Assembly (NCBI RefSeq): GCF_020905375.1
Contig: NZ_JAJJBU010000019.1
Location: 110,897-174,896, forward strand
Source of the DNA: Arthrobacter cryoconiti
Lineage (GTDB): Bacteria; Actinomycetota; Actinomycetes; Actinomycetales; Micrococcaceae
Direction: 5' to 3'
DNA: 64,000 nucleotides
This document shows, in pieces, positions 36,081 to 43,914 of this stretch; positions within the stretch are counted from its first letter, which is position 1; every line of letters begins with the position of its first letter. The position numbers were made by a program, and so were the translations under genes. The notes under the pieces are model-generated. The model made no database searches. It worked only from the letters and a program-made list of their open reading frames with translations, and had not been told where the DNA came from.

Positions 36081-36155
36081 GGTTTCACCGTACCCTCAAA
36101 ACGCTCAGCTATCAAGCGCTACACGTTTTTGTACCATGCGGTACTGGTTATCTGG

Positions 36156-36983
36156 TTATGCCGCGATCGGTTGAGCGTCCAGTCTGGCTTGTTTCTTGAG
36201 CTTGGTTTGTGCGGCTACGCGTTCGCGTTTGGCGACCATTGTTTGGTGGACGTCGTACACCTGTTTGAGTTGGTAGGTCTTGGCCCCGTCGTCGCTGATG
36301 CAGGAGATGAGTTTGTGGCGGGCCGCCCAGTTCTCGGCGTCCTTTGGTTTCACGAATACGTGGAGGGTGCGGAGCGCCCGGATGATGTGGGGCAGTGGTG
36401 CGGTGACGTGCCAGGCTTCGCTGATCATCCACTGGTGCTGGGTGGCTGCTTCGAACCGTTCACGACATTCGGTGCACCTGCCCCAGCGCGCTCCGGCGAT
36501 GGCCCGTACTTTTCCGGGGCATTCTGTGGAGTGGTGGCCGAGGCTAATGCGTTCCAGGGAACGGTCGGTGGCTTCTCTGCACTTGTTGAGGGATTCTTCC
36601 AGTTCTCCGATCAGGTCGGCGGCCCAGTCCATGCCCCGGATGAGTTTGATCTGTGCTGGTTGTCGCATCCATGTTGCGAGGATGTGGGGTTGGGTGGATG
36701 CTGGGCGCATGGCTGGGATGTGTTGGGCCCACCCTGTCAGGATTGTTTGGAGCGTGTAACCGATGTCGTGGGCGTCAAGGTTGAGCGGCTCTACTGCTGA
36801 TGCCGCGCCACCTAGGCCGACACTTGCCGCACCGACGTCGCGCCGCTCGAGTGTGATTTGTAGGTTCGCCCACACGTCCACGGTTTGTTCAAGATGGTAT
36901 TCGAGGGTGGTGGTGCAGTCATGGCAGAGCCGTATGCCTGACGCCAACATTGCCCCGCAACCACCGCATGGTGTTCCTGACAT
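36156..36983 (-). CDS. Zinc-finger phage protein
   Basis: 275 residues. CGGC...CHDC at the N-terminus and CPGK...CTEC further on form two likely zinc sites; the rest is helical. Such proteins are common next to terminase genes in actinophages but have no assigned role. GGAGG lies 6 bases before the ATG at 36983; the longer frame is rejected. Confidence 0.75.
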   Translation of the reverse strand: MSGTPCGGCGAMLASGIRLCHDCTTTLEYHLEQTVDVWANLQITLERRDVGAASVGLGGAASAVEPLNLDAHDIGYTLQTILTGWAQHIPAMRPASTQPHILATWMRQPAQIKLIRGMDWAADLIGELEESLNKCREATDRSLERISLGHHSTECPGKVRAIAGARWGRCTECRERFEAATQHQWMISEAWHVTAPLPHIIRALRTLHVFVKPKDAENWAARHKLISCISDDGAKTYQLKQVYDVHQTMVAKRERVAAQTKLKKQARLDAQPIAA

Positions 36984-37059
36984 GTTTTGCCTCCAAAGCA
37001 TCCGAACCGACACCACAATTCTACCAAGAGATAAGCGTCTATCAGACTAGTGACGCGGG

Positions 37060-37770
37060 CTATTCGAGGCTGGCAAGAGCACGTAGTTCGCGTGGAACTA
37101 TCACCGGCACTTGCTCCCACTGATCGGGTGTGAGATTGAGGGCGTTCAGGATCCTTTGCAGGACGGCCGCCACTAGTTCGCCTTGGGATTCGGCTAGTTT
37201 TATTTTGCGTTCCTCGATACCGGCCCGCAGTGCGAGGGCGGACACTTTGGCCAAGTGTTCGCGTTCTTTCATGTACAGCACATACCAAGTGTTGATGCCT
37301 GCCTGCTCAACAACGGTTTGGCCGGCATCATCACCACCGGACTTGTCCCGGTACTCGGTTTGCCCCCACACGAGCGCGTGGGCGCTGGGGTTGGCGGATT
37401 CGTTATTGGCTTCGGTGAACTTGGTGTCGCCATCGTCAGTGAACTCGTACCGTTCCTTGGTGCCACGCACCAATGGTTGGCCCTCGGTGAGCTCCTGCAC
37501 TTTCCCGCGCAACCACTGCACATGCGCGTACGTCCAGGAGATCTCTTCCAACAATGCCTTGGCCGGGTCAATGTCCCGATCCTTGATGCCCAACGTGACG
37601 ACTGCTTTGCTCATGATCTCCATCGCTTCCTGTTCAGCAATACGACGAGCCGCCGCGGCCTTAGCCTGGGGGGACGCCCCACCATGGTTCTTGCAACGGG
37701 TGCCGCCCTTCAATGGGGCGGCGCAGCATGGATTCCCATCGCGCTTGCGAGCCCCGCAAACGCTAGGCAA
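37060..37770 (-). CDS. Probable terminase small subunit
   Basis: 236 residues. N-terminal cysteine/histidine motif (CGARKRDGNPC...RCKNHGG, the HGG motif seen next to terminases), then long helices. Position two genes upstream of terL supports the small subunit that recognises the packaging site. The TTG at 37770 is chosen: GAGGA lies 7 bases upstream and the start overlaps the preceding stop by 8 bases. No classical helix-turn-helix is obvious. Confidence 0.7.
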   Translation of the reverse strand: MPSVCGARKRDGNPCCAAPLKGGTRCKNHGGASPQAKAAAARRIAEQEAMEIMSKAVVTLGIKDRDIDPAKALLEEISWTYAHVQWLRGKVQELTEGQPLVRGTKERYEFTDDGDTKFTEANNESANPSAHALVWGQTEYRDKSGGDDAGQTVVEQAGINTWYVLYMKEREHLAKVSALALRAGIEERKIKLAESQGELVAAVLQRILNALNLTPDQWEQVPVIVPRELRALASLE

Positions 37771-38476
37771 TGTACTGTCCTCGGCGCTCCGCCAGGATTC
37801 CTTCAATCTTTTGACGCTGTTCTGGCTGGACTTGCCAAGCCTGTAGCTGGAAAAGATACCAGCCGACAAGCTCGTCTAGCTTTTTGGATTGTCCGTCAGT
37901 GGTTAGTTTGCTTTCCATTTTGGTGGGGCCATCGATCAGTTCAGACAAATGCCTTTTTGCCAACTCATCCCTGAGCGCTCCGTCCCAAGCTGAGGTAAGT
38001 GCTCTAAATTCTGGATTGATTCGGTGAAGTTCCATTGCCCAAGAAACCCACGCACTTGATGCGGCCAAATTCCGAATCATGAAGTCATCCGGCTGATCTG
38101 ACGGACCCAATCTTTTGAGCACTCCAGCCATACCCAGATTCGTGACAGCCGCATAGTAGTCCGCAAGTAGTGCTCTTTGTCGGATCTCGGTCGCCAGTTG
38201 GCTATTTGCTTCGATGGCATTTTGGGCGGTCGTCTTGTTGTCCACGAGTTGGCGCTCCATGGTCTTTAGAGTGGCTTGCGAGGAATTCCAGGCCTTCCAG
38301 GCAAAGAAGGCCAGCAGAAATGTCGCACCTACGGTTGCCCAGGCGCCGAACATCGTCCAAAGGTCGAGGTACTCAAGCGGTGGAATGCTACAAGATAATG
38401 AGGTTGGCTCGACCGAGTCTGGAGTTATCTGGCAGGTTAGGGTGTCGATAGGCATCATGCCATTATTCTCGTTCAT
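37763..38476 (-). CDS. Membrane protein with coiled coil
   Basis: 237 residues: one transmembrane segment (about 40-62), then a coiled coil and a helical domain. No recognised family. It is upstream of the small terminase gene and overlaps it. May be an early membrane-associated factor. Confidence 0.7.
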   Translation of the reverse strand: MNENNGMMPIDTLTCQITPDSVEPTSLSCSIPPLEYLDLWTMFGAWATVGATFLLAFFAWKAWNSSQATLKTMERQLVDNKTTAQNAIEANSQLATEIRQRALLADYYAAVTNLGMAGVLKRLGPSDQPDDFMIRNLAASSAWVSWAMELHRINPEFRALTSAWDGALRDELAKRHLSELIDGPTKMESKLTTDGQSKKLDELVGWYLFQLQAWQVQPEQRQKIEGILAERRGQYIA

Positions 38477-38520
38477 CTTGGGGGCTGATATGGCTGTGCG
38501 CGAATGATCTCTCCATAGGC

Positions 38521-39141
38521 CTAGGCCCAGCCCTTGATGGTTTCAATGACGAACGGAACGGCCAATGCACCAAATGCTAAGAGGATACCGAACTTGGCAA
38601 CGAGAGAATTGAATTTCGACTGCTTCTCTTGGACGGCTTCGCCTTGCTTCCTTCCTCGTTCCATCTCGACAAGCATGGCTGCCATTAGTTTCAGGTTGTC
38701 TGAGTCTTGAAGCCTTTGCGCTGCGGCTTCTTCGCGATCGGCTGCCATCTCAGCCATGGACTCTTCAATGTTCCGTGTGGACGCGATCATTGGATTGATC
38801 GGAATCTTCATTGGCTGGGGTGCGTACGAGGGGCGGGAGATCCCTTTCAGGAAATCACTTGCAACATAATTCTTACCTAGTATTCCATTGACGCTCATTC
38901 CCTCGGTGAACTTGAGTAAGGGTTGAAGGTTGAGCTTGAAGTTTGCGTCGAATTCGCGGTATAGCGCTGTGGATGACAATTTGTATTCATCGAATTTTGC
39001 GTGCTCATCTGGAGATAGCTGGAGGTCTTCACCCTGAGCTTCCCGTTTCGTTAGGTCTCGGAAGTACCTGGCACTTCCTGGAATGATGGGGAGTTCTTTG
39101 TTGGGGTTTTCTTCTTCGGGGTTCTCATTGTCTGTAGTCAT
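38521..39141 (-). CDS. Hypothetical protein with C-terminal anchor
   Basis: 206 residues: acidic, mostly helical, with one hydrophobic segment near the C-terminus (FGILLAFGALAVPFVIETI). It is separate from the neighbouring membrane gene by 44 bases. Topology suggests a tail-anchored protein facing the cytoplasm. Not recognised. Confidence 0.7.
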   Translation of the reverse strand: MTTDNENPEEENPNKELPIIPGSARYFRDLTKREAQGEDLQLSPDEHAKFDEYKLSSTALYREFDANFKLNLQPLLKFTEGMSVNGILGKNYVASDFLKGISRPSYAPQPMKIPINPMIASTRNIEESMAEMAADREEAAAQRLQDSDNLKLMAAMLVEMERGRKQGEAVQEKQSKFNSLVAKFGILLAFGALAVPFVIETIKGWA

Positions 39142-39211
39142 GGCGTCAGATTATCCGAGTTCACCGGTGTTCGTGTAGACCATGTGGGTAGCCTGTGGAT
39201 AACTCTGCACG

Positions 39212-39369
39212 TCATTGCTTCCAGTCGCGTTCGTAGTCATGGATGATCTTCCCCTCTGTTGTTATCCACTGGTGAAAATAGATATTTGGCCACGCTAGAT
39301 CGTCCGTGTTGGCTTGGGCTTCGGTGACCGTCGCGTGCCGGGTGGGCCACCCGGTGATTGATTGTCCAT
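39212..39369 (-). pseudogene. Small gene with apparent frameshift
   Basis: ATG at 39369 opens MDNQSPG, then the frame turns non-coding at the GGG before TGG. The -1 frame from there (GWPTRHATVTEAQAN and on to WKQ, stop at 39212) looks like normal protein. One extra G would restore a 52-residue protein. Either an inactivated gene or a missing base in the sequence. Confidence 0.4.
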
Positions 39370-39376
39370 AGCAAAT

Positions 39377-39529
39377 TTAATCACCTTCCAGCCATTTGAT
39401 CCCCGGTCGATTGTGCAACACCAAAACTGTGCGAGGCACTTGGAGGAATTCTGTCGCATCCCAATTTTCCTCGGTTACGTCGGATTGGCGTTCAGACCTG
39501 CGCATATAGAGGTGTTTTCCGTTGACCAT
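39377..39529 (-). CDS. Small phage protein, 50 residues
   Basis: Reads MVNGKHLYMRRSERQSDVTE and ends IKWLEGD. Codon use and residue mix look coding; no strong ribosome binding site is seen. It shares its frame with the preceding gene beyond that gene's TGA stop; the segment between them contains CGTAQYC, so the original protein may have started further upstream. Confidence 0.5.
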   Translation of the reverse strand: MVNGKHLYMRRSERQSDVTEENWDATEFLQVPRTVLVLHNRPGIKWLEGD

Positions 39530-39559
39530 GCCGCAGTATTGGGCGGTGCCGCAAACTTT

Positions 39560-39829
39560 TCATCTGCTGCCGGGTGTTTCTGGTTCTTTGACGGTGCCTT
39601 CGTGCACCTCCACCTCGTCTGCCATCTCTGCGATGATGCGCTGGTCGGGCAGGAGCGTGATGGTGGTGCTGGTTTTTCCGAGCGCCCATGATTCACGGCC
39701 AAAGCTGCTGTCGTTGATGGTGTCGGTGTCATGCGCGAACCCCTGCAGTACGCCGGTGGCCTCGGTGTTCTTGGTCTTGACCGTGATGGTCTTGCCGATG
39801 TGGTTGCCGTTGAGTTCAGTCGCTTTCAT
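39560..39829 (-). CDS. Hypothetical phage protein
   Basis: 89 residues, beta-rich, with an acidic end. AAGGAGG lies 5 bases before the ATG. Part of the chain of small overlapping early genes. No known domain. Confidence 0.75.
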   Translation of the reverse strand: MKATELNGNHIGKTITVKTKNTEATGVLQGFAHDTDTINDSSFGRESWALGKTSTTITLLPDQRIIAEMADEVEVHEGTVKEPETPGSR

Positions 39830-39987
39830 GGCGCCTCCTTGTGATTTACGATGCTGGCGATGCGCAACGAGTCGCTGTCGTATGGGCCACCAGTGGGCAG
39901 AGTTAGGTATCGATCAACGGCCGTTTCGGCATCGTCTCCGTCAAGGCCTCGTTCAGCGCACTTGGCAATGATCTGAGCGCGGTTCAC
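39826..39987 (-). CDS. Hypothetical phage protein, 53 residues
   Basis: GTG at 39987 overlaps the upstream stop (GTGA), and its stop overlaps the next ATG (ATGA). Helical with acidic patches. No domain recognised. Confidence 0.7.
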   Translation of the reverse strand: MNRAQIIAKCAERGLDGDDAETAVDRYLTLPTGGPYDSDSLRIASIVNHKEAP

Positions 39988-40583
39988 GGCGTCGCCCGTT
40001 CGATAGTGGCGGCACGGGCGCGGTCGATTGCTTCTACCCATTGGGCAGCGACAGCGGCAACTTGGATAAGCTCAGTACGTAGTGCATCCGCGCCATGCTC
40101 TGCGAACGCCTCCCCAACTTCTTCAAGGAGAATGTCAGCCCAAGTGACGTGACCGGTTGCTGCGTGACTATCCGTCACTTGGCGTGCCGTGTAAGCCAGC
40201 GTGCCCATGGTGACAGAGACTTTCTCATGCGGCTTTGGAAGTTTCACACCGTGCATGAAAGCCACGTCATCGCCGGTTCCGTTGGGATGGTTCTGCTCAC
40301 CCCACTTGACGTCTTGCCGGTCACGCTCTGCGCTTATCTCAGCCAAGATTGCGGCGCGAGGTAGGTCCGATTCAGCTTTGGCTTGCGCTGCGATGATGGG
40401 TGCGGCAGCGGACAGCTCGGCAAGGTCATGCAGAGACAGTGTTGCGCCGTCCGTGTCCGGGTCTGTATGGACGCTGTAGAAGTTGTTTCGGTCAACGTCG
40501 TTCAGGCGCATGGCCTGCCGCACGAACTCGGCAACCCGCACTGCGGCTGCGTCCGGTACTGTGGCGTCCTGGTTCGTGGTCAT
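39984..40583 (-). CDS. MazG-like nucleotide pyrophosphohydrolase candidate
   Basis: 199 residues. The segment AERDRQDVKWGEQNHPNG and the metal-binding-like ILLEEVGEAFAEHG and LRTELIQVAAVAAQWVEA match a common phage family related to MazG hydrolases, which clear nucleoside triphosphates. The ATG at 40583 follows GGAAGG at 6 bases; the longer frame is the small upstream gene out of frame. The activity is inferred. Confidence 0.65.
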   Translation of the reverse strand: MTTNQDATVPDAAAVRVAEFVRQAMRLNDVDRNNFYSVHTDPDTDGATLSLHDLAELSAAAPIIAAQAKAESDLPRAAILAEISAERDRQDVKWGEQNHPNGTGDDVAFMHGVKLPKPHEKVSVTMGTLAYTARQVTDSHAATGHVTWADILLEEVGEAFAEHGADALRTELIQVAAVAAQWVEAIDRARAATIERATP

Positions 40584-40714
40584 TCGGTGCCTTCCGTGTT
40601 GTGACAGTTGCATGGACATGGTGTCGGATCTCCAAATATCGAACCCCAGTACATGAACCCTTGACAGTGTTCGTGCTGCCCGAGGCGACATGACAGGGTG
40701 AGGTCGGCGCTCAT
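40580..40714 (-). CDS. Tiny cysteine-rich protein, 44 residues
   Basis: Starts at ATG 40714 (GGAAG upstream) with ATGA overlaps at both ends. Cysteines and histidines in CRLGQHEHC and CPCNCH suggest zinc binding. Below common gene-length cutoffs but clearly a member of the overlapping chain. Confidence 0.75.
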   Translation of the reverse strand: MSADLTLSCRLGQHEHCQGFMYWGSIFGDPTPCPCNCHNTEGTE

Positions 40715-41061
40715 GCTTCCTTCTTCCATGCTGTGACAGTGCGGGAGACGAGTTCTTCAGGGTGTCCTTGCATTTGGCATTCGTCTACAATCCACCGCGC
40801 CGATGATTCGGTGGCGTGTGGCCTAACTGCCGAATATCCGACACGACGCACACCCCATTCTTTTTCGCCCGTCACTTTCCCGTATCCTGCGGTTTCGAGT
40901 GCGGCAGCAACATGCGCGGCGTGCCAGTCGCCCATGTCCTCGTGCTGGTCGTCCTCTTGCTGTTCATCGCCGCACTTGCACCCGAAGTAGGCGTCCCCGC
41001 TGTCGTCGTACTCGATGAATGCGTACTGGTGTGCGGTGAGTATGTCGGTCATGTCAGGCAT
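40711..41061 (-). CDS. Hypothetical phage protein, 116 residues
   Basis: Acidic, with one CKCG cysteine pair near residue 28. The start MPDMTD repeats the start of the adjacent upstream gene, pointing to a small duplication. Its ATG overlaps the upstream TAA (TAATG). Confidence 0.75.
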   Translation of the reverse strand: MPDMTDILTAHQYAFIEYDDSGDAYFGCKCGDEQQEDDQHEDMGDWHAAHVAAALETAGYGKVTGEKEWGVRRVGYSAVRPHATESSARWIVDECQMQGHPEELVSRTVTAWKKEA

Positions 41062-41201
41062 TAGTTGATCCGTTCGTAAGTGTTTGGTTGGTGTTCTTCG
41101 CAGGGTTCAGACTCGGTAGGCATTCCGCAGGTGCTACATACCATTCCTCCGGGGAAAACGCTGTCGTCCCATACGTCCGGCGCGTCGGTCATGTCAGGCA
41201 T
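41061..41201 (-). CDS. Tiny zinc-binding protein, 46 residues
   Basis: AAGGAG lies 6 bases before the ATG at 41201. CSTCG and CEEH form a plausible zinc site. It begins with MPDMTD, the same six residues (and nearly the same bases) as the downstream gene. Confidence 0.75.
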   Translation of the reverse strand: MPDMTDAPDVWDDSVFPGGMVCSTCGMPTESEPCEEHQPNTYERIN

Positions 41202-41418
41202 TGGGGGACTCCTTGGGGTCTAAGTGTTCGTTGATGTAGTCGCGCAGATGTAGCGCTTCTTCGCGGGTGAGGAAGTCAGCGCCTTGCAGTTCTTCGTCGG
41301 CGCCGGTGAGCCGCAAACCGATAGCCGTACCGTTGAGTTTTGGGTGTCTGGTTGATTCCATGCGCGCAACTTCCCAGACGCCCATGCTGATCTTCACAGC
41401 GTCAGTGTGTGCGCTCAT
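41194..41418 (-). CDS. Hypothetical phage protein, 74 residues
   Basis: ATG at 41418 overlaps the preceding stop (ATGA). Reads MSAHTDAVKISMGVWEVARM, with a helical C-terminal part (TREEALHLRDYINEHL). Not recognised. Confidence 0.72.
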   Translation of the reverse strand: MSAHTDAVKISMGVWEVARMESTRHPKLNGTAIGLRLTGADEELQGADFLTREEALHLRDYINEHLDPKESPNA

Positions 41419-41600
41419 GCCCCAACCCCCTCGTGCAGGACGGTCGCGGGGAGGTTTACTCCTTCGGCCCCGTCCAGCAGCCACGGTTCCGCGTCATCTT
41501 CCTTGAGGATTCCGTACCATCCGTTCTTGTGAAGTTCACAAACATCCCCGGAGCCGTCAATCACAACACTTCCCACTGCCAGCGCGCCCAATTCGGCCAC
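41415..41600 (-). CDS. 3' half of a frameshifted gene
   Basis: 61 residues from GTG 41600 with no ribosome binding site. The sequence AELGALAVGSVVIDGSGDVC is the C-terminal domain of a common actinophage protein whose N-terminal half is the gene at 41557-41784. Removing one C from the run of six C at 41614-41619 (minus strand) joins both in one frame. See the 5' half. Confidence 0.6.
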   Translation of the reverse strand: MAELGALAVGSVVIDGSGDVCELHKNGWYGILKEDDAEPWLLDGAEGVNLPATVLHEGVGA

Positions 41601-41784
41601 GGTGGTGATGGTGCGGGGGGCGGGTGTAACCAGCGGCGATCAATCCGTCAGCGATCCCGTATGCGTAGGCAATCTGTTTGGATAGTGCGATGTCCCATTC
41701 CCGTTCGGGGTTTGGTGCGTCGGCGTTGTCGGCCATGAAAATTTCTTTGGCTAGCTGGTAGCGCGGCGTGCCTACGGTGCTCAT
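41557..41784 (-). CDS. 5' half of a frameshifted gene
   Basis: ATG at 41784 overlaps the tiny upstream gene (ATGA). Up to AAGYTRP the protein looks normal; after the six-C run the frame reads HHHHRGRIGRAGS and stops, unlike a real end. One C fewer gives a single protein continuing into the next frame (RPRTITTVAELGAL). So this is either a sequencing error, a mutation or a slippage site. Confidence 0.6.
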   Translation of the reverse strand: MSTVGTPRYQLAKEIFMADNADAPNPEREWDIALSKQIAYAYGIADGLIAAGYTRPPHHHHRGRIGRAGSGKCCD

Positions 41785-41879
41785 TTGCACTGGTCCATTC
41801 GGTCAAGGCGTGAGTAGGTGGGGTTGGGGTCGTCCGCGACGACGTGCCGGCCAATCCAGGCGCGGATCCGGGCCATCAT
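41781..41879 (-). CDS. Tiny phage protein, 32 residues
   Basis: ATG-ATG at 41879 overlaps the upstream stop (ATGA), and its own stop overlaps the next ATG. Basic, helical (RIRAWIGRHVVADD). Supported only by the overlap pattern. Confidence 0.5.
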   Translation of the reverse strand: MMARIRAWIGRHVVADDPNPTYSRLDRMDQCK

Positions 41880-42328
41880 TTGGTGGCCGCGTCCTGGAGT
41901 TCGATGATCATGTCAATGGCGGCCTGGGCGACGGGTGCGACCAGTTTGTAGCTGGCAACTGACGTGGAGAACCCTCGTTCCTGCATGAGCTTGACCGCCA
42001 GCTCATCCTTGCGGCGGGTGAGTTCGGCTTCGGCGGCGTCTTCGGCTTGCGCTTCGACGTGTTCGGTTAGGTAGCGGACGGCCCACATGTCGCGCCGGTC
42101 CCCAACGACCAGATGGGTTCCGCCGTGTCGTTGGATGCCGGCGGCTTTCAGGATGGCGAGAGCGATGCCGGGCGCATCGGCAGCCCGGATGTTCACGGAA
42201 CGCCAGTCAAAGTCGCCAACACCGGCAATGGCCAGCTCAACATGGTCGCGGCCCGCACCAACAGTGCTGACGTGCAACCGGTGGCCGTCCGCGTTCTTGT
42301 AACCCCACCGGATGTTCTCGGCGCTCAT
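41876..42328 (-). CDS. Hypothetical phage protein, 150 residues
   Basis: ATG at 42328 overlaps the upstream stop. Beta-rich first half, then a charged coiled coil (EAQAEDAAEAELTRRKDELA) and a helical end. Not recognised. Confidence 0.72.
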   Translation of the reverse strand: MSAENIRWGYKNADGHRLHVSTVGAGRDHVELAIAGVGDFDWRSVNIRAADAPGIALAILKAAGIQRHGGTHLVVGDRRDMWAVRYLTEHVEAQAEDAAEAELTRRKDELAVKLMQERGFSTSVASYKLVAPVAQAAIDMIIELQDAATK

Positions 42329-42549
42329 CGTGCCACCGCCAAATATTCGGCTGGCATGAACAATGTTGCTGGTCCGAACTCTTCTACACGGCGGGCGAGT
42401 TCCTGGGTAGCCCATGCCCGGTATGCTGTGCGGTGCCCGGTAACTGCTTTGGTGCTTGGCCCGTGAACCCTGCGGAATGTGATCCCGTCAGCACCGACAT
42501 GGACGGGGTGGGCGTACGCCGGGACGGTGGATGTTGCTAAGCTTTTCAT
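42325..42549 (-). CDS. Hypothetical phage protein, 74 residues
   Basis: GGAG lies 8 bases before the ATG. Basic, with a short helix; not recognised. It is first of the tightly overlapping chain down to 39.5 kb, and follows a structured leader (42576-42619), so a promoter or control element is likely just upstream. Confidence 0.72.
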   Translation of the reverse strand: MKSLATSTVPAYAHPVHVGADGITFRRVHGPSTKAVTGHRTAYRAWATQELARRVEEFGPATLFMPAEYLAVAR

Positions 42550-42575
42550 TATCGAACTCCAATCAGTTCGGTCAC

Positions 42576-42619
42576 GGCCCCGAAGCTAAGATGCGGAAAC
42601 ATCTGAACCTTGCGGGGCC
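42576..42619. repeat. Long structured leader hairpin
   Basis: GGCCCCG (42576-42582) pairs with CGGGGCC (42613-42619); an inner stem AGATG/CATCT stacks within. It lies in the 120-base gap (42550-42671) before the small-gene chain. As RNA on the minus strand it would sit in a 5' leader; on the plus strand it looks like a terminator (TTT follows). Confidence 0.65.
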
Positions 42620-42671
42620 TTTCGTGTCCTATCAGCCTATCTCATGTTGCTAGTAGAAATTACTAATGTCA

Positions 42672-43052
42672 CTAGGTTTTTTGAGCAAAGGATTGGCCGC
42701 GCAACTCCGCTACCACCCGCCCCGTGTCAAGGTCGTTGGGCCGCCACACACCAGCATCCATACCGCAGGCTGTGAGCCCGTCAAGCCACTCAATCTGGGC
42801 TGGCGAAAGCCTCCCCTTCGAAGTCTTCAACTCCCTGTACAAGACCCTGCCGGCGCGCGGATTCACCAGCACCAGGTCAGGGAAACCCGGGACCGAACGA
42901 CGGCTGTCATGGGTGTGATACGCGAGGCTGAAACCGTGAAAGCGAGCCAGTTTTAGCACCCCATCCTGAAACGGCTTCTCCAACATCGCATCCAACACCA
43001 CCCGCCTACCCTGAGCCGCTGAGTGCCCCTGTACGGGCCTAGAAACAGTCAA
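42672..43052 (-). CDS. VRR-NUC family nuclease
   Basis: 126 residues with the VRR-NUC fold signature: GFPDLVLVN with the catalytic aspartate, then YRELKTSKGRLSPAQIEWL with E-x-K and the Q motif. These PD-(D/E)XK-type enzymes cut or resolve branched DNA. TTG start overlaps the preceding stop (TTGA). Confidence 0.88.
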   Translation of the reverse strand: MTVSRPVQGHSAAQGRRVVLDAMLEKPFQDGVLKLARFHGFSLAYHTHDSRRSVPGFPDLVLVNPRAGRVLYRELKTSKGRLSPAQIEWLDGLTACGMDAGVWRPNDLDTGRVVAELRGQSFAQKT

Positions 43053-43219
43053 GACTCACAACTACTAACATTAGTGCTCACAACCCGTAAGAATTGATTT
43101 TTGGGCCGCAGGGGAGGTGCTGGGCTTGTTGTGTTGGTGTGGGTCCGCTGCGTGCCGGGTTGTTTGGCGCCCCGGCGCAGGGTAATCCCTAGTGTCTCAT
43201 TTTTGGTGGTGTTTTTCAT
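43049..43219 (-). CDS. Hypothetical phage protein, 56 residues
   Basis: ATG at 43219 overlaps the preceding stop (ATGA) and its stop overlaps the nuclease TTG start. Basic and disordered (KNTTKNETLGITLRRGAK). Supported by the coupling. Confidence 0.7.
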   Translation of the reverse strand: MKNTTKNETLGITLRRGAKQPGTQRTHTNTTSPAPPLRPKNQFLRVVSTNVSSCES

Positions 43220-43593
43220 GTGGGTTGGCCTGGGTTTCTGTTTGTGGTGTGGTGTTTGCCGATCATGTTTGCTGGTCGGTCCCCGCATTTGATGTCTGCG
43301 TGGCAGCTTGAGCAGTTGTGGGCTGGTTCTCCGATGTGGTCTTCGCATTCTGGTGGTTTTGGTAGGCGGTGTTTGGTTTCTTCGGGCCAGAATCGTGTGT
43401 CGATGAAGATGATGCCTGGTGTTTGTGCGATGGGGTCCCGGGCTGCGGTGACGGCTGCTGTGGCGATGTCTGCGAATTTGGCTGGGTGTTGCGCGTTTTT
43501 TTCCAGAATTGTCATGAGCGAGGTTGTTGACCATCGTGGCCGGATCTGGTTGAGCAGTGCGGTGAGTGTTTCGGCTTGCGGTTTGGTGATCAT
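43216..43593 (-). CDS. Hypothetical protein with cysteine-rich end
   Basis: 125 residues: helical first half, then a cysteine/histidine cluster (CEDHIGEPAHNCSSCHADIKC) that could bind two zinc ions. AAAGAAGGAGAACC lies before the ATG (GGAG at 5 bases). Near the origin, so a DNA role is plausible. Confidence 0.75.
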   Translation of the reverse strand: MITKPQAETLTALLNQIRPRWSTTSLMTILEKNAQHPAKFADIATAAVTAARDPIAQTPGIIFIDTRFWPEETKHRLPKPPECEDHIGEPAHNCSSCHADIKCGDRPANMIGKHHTTNRNPGQPT

Positions 43594-43639
43594 GGTTCTC
43601 CTTCTTTCAATCAGTTGTTGCGGACGCTCGCGTTAAGTT

Positions 43640-43914
43640 AGGTGACGATTGATTGAGAACTTTTCACCATCTTCTTTAAATGTGAGTAGAGACTTAGGTG
43701 AGATAGAGGACTTACGTAAGTAAGTCTCTTAACTCTGCCGCTCTCTTGCCGGGGTGTTTGCCGCGGCAAATGACCGGCAATTGCCGATACTTTTGCCGCT
43801 TTTGCCGCTCCAGTTTTGGTGTGTTTATGGCCCAAGTTCCGCGTGTTTCAACCATTCTTCGCCGTCACTTGCCGCTTGCTGGCAGTGCCCGCAAATTTCC
43901 ACATAAATTTGCCG
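43640..43914. other. Candidate phage replication origin with iterons
   Basis: The hexamer TTGCCG or its complement occurs nine times in 170 bases: 43746, 43758, 43764, 43775, 43781, 43793, 43802, 43869 and 43909. Chance alone predicts far less than one. Beside it lies an AT-rich segment with the palindrome ACTTACGTAAGT (43710-43721), a likely unwinding element. The array overlaps the end of the putative initiator gene. This is the layout of a lambda-O-type origin. Confidence 0.65.

Noticed and set aside
43638..43835. 65-codon minus-strand frame after the initiator gene
   Set aside because: It lies wholly within the iteron array and AT-rich segment, has a TTG start without a ribosome binding site, and its lysine/serine-rich sequence looks like a translated repeat.
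43746..43914. Iterons considered as a CRISPR array
   Set aside because: The repeats are only six bases, in both orientations, with irregular short spacing and no cas genes.
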